From Crocinitomix sp044361315 (GTDB taxonomy: Bacteria > Bacteroidota > Bacteroidia > Flavobacteriales_D > Crocinitomicaceae), in contig JBIKJA010000006.1 of assembly GCA_044361315.1 (NCBI GenBank), forward strand, positions 149,245 to 213,244: DNA of 64,000 nt. The letters are read 5' to 3'. The notes below the pieces were generated by a model, which saw only the letters and a program-made list of their open reading frames with translations, was not told the origin of the DNA and made no database searches. The translations under genes and the position numbers were made by a program. This document shows positions 62,090 to 64,000 of this stretch, piece by piece. Position 1 is the stretch's first letter; each line of letters begins with the position of its first letter.

Positions 62090-64000
62090 TTATTTTTTCT
62101 TCCCTTTTGGTTTCGGCTGATTTTTAGAAATTTCAATGCATTCATCGAAAGACAAAAGTGTAGGATCTGTCCCTTTAGGTAGCTTAAAATTTTTCTTGCC
62201 AATTTTCAGGTAAGCACCATATCTTCCGTTTGTCAATTCCATTGTTTTGTCCTCCTTAAAGGATTTTATTAAACGATTGCTGTCTTCTTCTCTTTTGGCA
62301 ATTATTAACTCAATTGCACGGGAGATTTCCATGGTTTCAAGTGTGTCGCCGTTTGATTCTTTGATTGAAACAAAAAGTTTTCCTAATTGAACATAAGGAC
62401 CAAATCTACCTTTGTTTACTTTTACTGCTTCACCTTCAAATTCACCAATCACTTTTGGAAATTTAAATAATTCCAATCCTTGTTCAATGGTAATAGTTTG
62501 AATACTATGATTTTTGCCAATAGATGCGAATTTTGGTTTGTCTTCGTCATCTGATTCGCCAATTTGAACCATTGGACCAAATCGACCAATTCGAGCATAC
62601 ATATTTTTTCCTGAAACTGGATCCACACCAATTAAACGCTCACCTGAGGCACGATCAGAATGTTCTAAGGTGTTTTCAACCTTTACATGAAATGGTTTAT
62701 AAAAGGCCCCAATCATTTTTGTCCAATCAACAAGGCCTTTTGCAATATCATCAAATTCCTTTTCGACATTAGCGGTAAAGTTGTAATTCATAATTTGATC
62801 AAAATTATCAATCAAAAATTCTGTTACGACACGACCAATGTCAGTTGGAACCAATTTACCTTTATCGCTACCCGTTTTTTCCGAATTTTTAGTTTGTTTA
62901 ATTGTATCTTTCTCTAATAGCAAGACTTCAAAGTCACGGTCACTTCCATCGCGCTCTCCTTTATCTACATAACCTCTTTTTTGGATAGTAGAAATAGTTG
63001 GAGCATAAGTTGAAGGACGTCCGATTCCTAATTCTTCTAATTTTTTTACCAAACTTGCCTCCACAAAACGTGATGGTGGGCGTGTATATCTTTCGGTTGA
63101 TGTTATTTTTTGTCGAACTAAAGGATCACCTTCTTTCATTTGAGGCAACAATCCAGCTACTTCTTCATCATCTTCGTCCAAATTTGATTCGAGGTATACT
63201 TTCAGAAAACCATCAAAAAGTATAACCTCCCCAGTCGTCGAAAATTCGTTTGCGCCAGGTGCGTCAATTTTCACTGAGGTTCGTTCTAATTTAGCATCTG
63301 TCATTTGAGAAGCGATTGAACGTTTCCAAATCAACTGATATAATCTTTCTTCATCTCTATCTGCATCAATTACATGTAAGGCAAAATTGGTTGGACGAAT
63401 GGCCTCGTGAGCTTCTTGTGCTGTGGATGATTTAGTTTTGAATTTTCGTAGGGTAAAATATTCGTTTCCGTAGGCAGATTCAATTTCTTTTTTTGCAGCA
63501 TCTAGTGCTGTTTGAGATAAATTGACTGAATCCGTTCTCATATACGAAATCAAACCAGATTCGTATAATTTTTGTGCGACAGACATTGTTCTAGAAACCG
63601 AAAAACCAAGTTTCAAACTGGCTTCTTGTTGCAATGTAGACGTCGTAAAAGGAGCTGTTGGTGTTTTCTTAGCAGGTTTTTTAACAATTGATTTTACCTT
63701 AAAATCGTACCCTACACAACTCTCTAAAAATTTCTTTGCTTCCTGGATGTCATCAAATTGCGCATTCAATTTTGCATTTAATGGTGCATTGTTGACTTTA
63801 AAAAAGCCGTCTGAACGATAAGAGCTTTTCGAAAGAAACTTTTCAATTTCCTGTTCGCGCTCAACAACTAATCGAACGGCAACGGATTGAACTCTACCTG
63901 CTGACAAAGATGGTTTTACTTTTCTCCATAAAACAGGTGATAATTCAAAACCAACCAACCGATCCAACACTCGTCGCGCTTGTTGAGCGTTTACCAAGTC
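62090..64000 (-). CDS. topA: DNA topoisomerase I, C-terminal part (gene runs off the right edge)
   Basis: The minus-strand frame is open to the right edge, so the N-terminal Toprim domain is outside the window; about 636 residues are visible. It relaxes negative supercoils by single-strand passage. Seen: QQARRVLDRLVGFELSPVLW, the SAGRVQSVAVRLVVERE helix, the catalytic Tyr in LISYMRTDSVNLSQTAL (about residue 152 of the visible part), and EAHEAIRPTNF. The tail holds three Gly-rich repeats (RIGRFGPMVQIG, VNKGRFGPYVQLGKLF, TNGRYGAYLKIGKKNF) rather than zinc ribbons, then a Lys-rich end. Confidence 0.96.
   Translation of the reverse strand, partial: DLVNAQQARRVLDRLVGFELSPVLWRKVKPSLSAGRVQSVAVRLVVEREQEIEKFLSKSSYRSDGFFKVNNAPLNAKLNAQFDDIQEAKKFLESCVGYDFKVKSIVKKPAKKTPTAPFTTSTLQQEASLKLGFSVSRTMSVAQKLYESGLISYMRTDSVNLSQTALDAAKKEIESAYGNEYFTLRKFKTKSSTAQEAHEAIRPTNFALHVIDADRDEERLYQLIWKRSIASQMTDAKLERTSVKIDAPGANEFSTTGEVILFDGFLKVYLESNLDEDDEEVAGLLPQMKEGDPLVRQKITSTERYTRPPSRFVEASLVKKLEELGIGRPSTYAPTISTIQKRGYVDKGERDGSDRDFEVLLLEKDTIKQTKNSEKTGSDKGKLVPTDIGRVVTEFLIDNFDQIMNYNFTANVEKEFDDIAKGLVDWTKMIGAFYKPFHVKVENTLEHSDRASGERLIGVDPVSGKNMYARIGRFGPMVQIGESDDEDKPKFASIGKNHSIQTITIEQGLELFKFPKVIGEFEGEAVKVNKGRFGPYVQLGKLFVSIKESNGDTLETMEISRAIELIIAKREEDSNRLIKSFKEDKTMELTNGRYGAYLKIGKKNFKLPKGTDPTLLSFDECIEISKNQPKPKGKKK

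Noticed and set aside
1..64000. CRISPR array, prophage, insertion sequence or replication origin
   Set aside because: No regularly spaced direct repeats, no phage or transposase genes and no origin-type gene set were seen.

Overview
The window is a low-GC, gene-dense stretch of a Bacteroidota chromosome, most likely of the order Flavobacteriales. Three things point there. It has the core genes of the type IX secretion (T9SS) and gliding machinery (porP/sprF-like, gldK, gldL, gldM, gldN). It has two secreted proteins with T9SS-type C-terminal sorting domains. Upstream regions repeatedly carry the Bacteroidota -7 promoter box TAnnTTTG. A family-level guess such as Crocinitomicaceae, based on the extra gldM/gldN pair, is inference only. 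The window looks like ordinary chromosome; I saw no prophage, plasmid, CRISPR array or intact insertion sequence.

Layout. 1-2.7 kb: the 3' part of moaA, a NarL-type response regulator whose sensor kinase gene is decayed, and a tRNA-Val. 2.7-9.8 kb (minus strand): glutamate dehydrogenase, nhaD, exbB, exbD, a TonB-like gene and folC in one tight block, preceded by anmK. 9.9-13.6 kb: an acyl-CoA dehydrogenase, then a pgk-murF unit. 13.7-16.9 kb (minus): a redox cluster with a di-heme cytochrome, a DUF5777 beta-barrel, a small cytochrome-like lipoprotein and a T9SS-exported CxxCH protein. 17-24.5 kb: recG, a secreted SGNH/PKD protein, a DUF4956-VTC pair, cdd, a DUF4919 protein and an 860-base non-coding region. 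24.6-35.7 kb: pdhA-pdhC and assorted housekeeping and envelope genes, including fabD and gmhA, plus a remnant of an ABC transporter ATPase. 35.7-41.4 kb (minus): an active-looking C39-peptidase ABC exporter with HlyD and TolC partners. 41.6-51 kb: yifB, a universal stress protein, grpE-dnaJ, lnt, an acyltransferase and an ABC-F gene. 51-64 kb (minus): topA (partial), an arginase-fold protein lacking its metal ligands, porP, gldKLMN, and then a second gldN-gldM pair behind a terminator.

How they work together. GldK/GldN form the periplasmic ring and GldL/GldM the inner-membrane motor of the T9SS. They would export the two sorting-domain proteins seen here. The ExbB-ExbD-TonB unit energises outer-membrane uptake from the proton gradient and sits beside a Na+/H+ antiporter. 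The cytochrome cluster looks like an envelope or extracellular electron-transfer module.

The main unexplained signal is a family of four structured intergenic repeats at 24.2, 24.4, 33.3 and 53.1 kb. Each has conserved flanks around a hairpin whose stem sequence differs from copy to copy, followed by a second variable hairpin. One copy lies between the second gldN and the second gldM.
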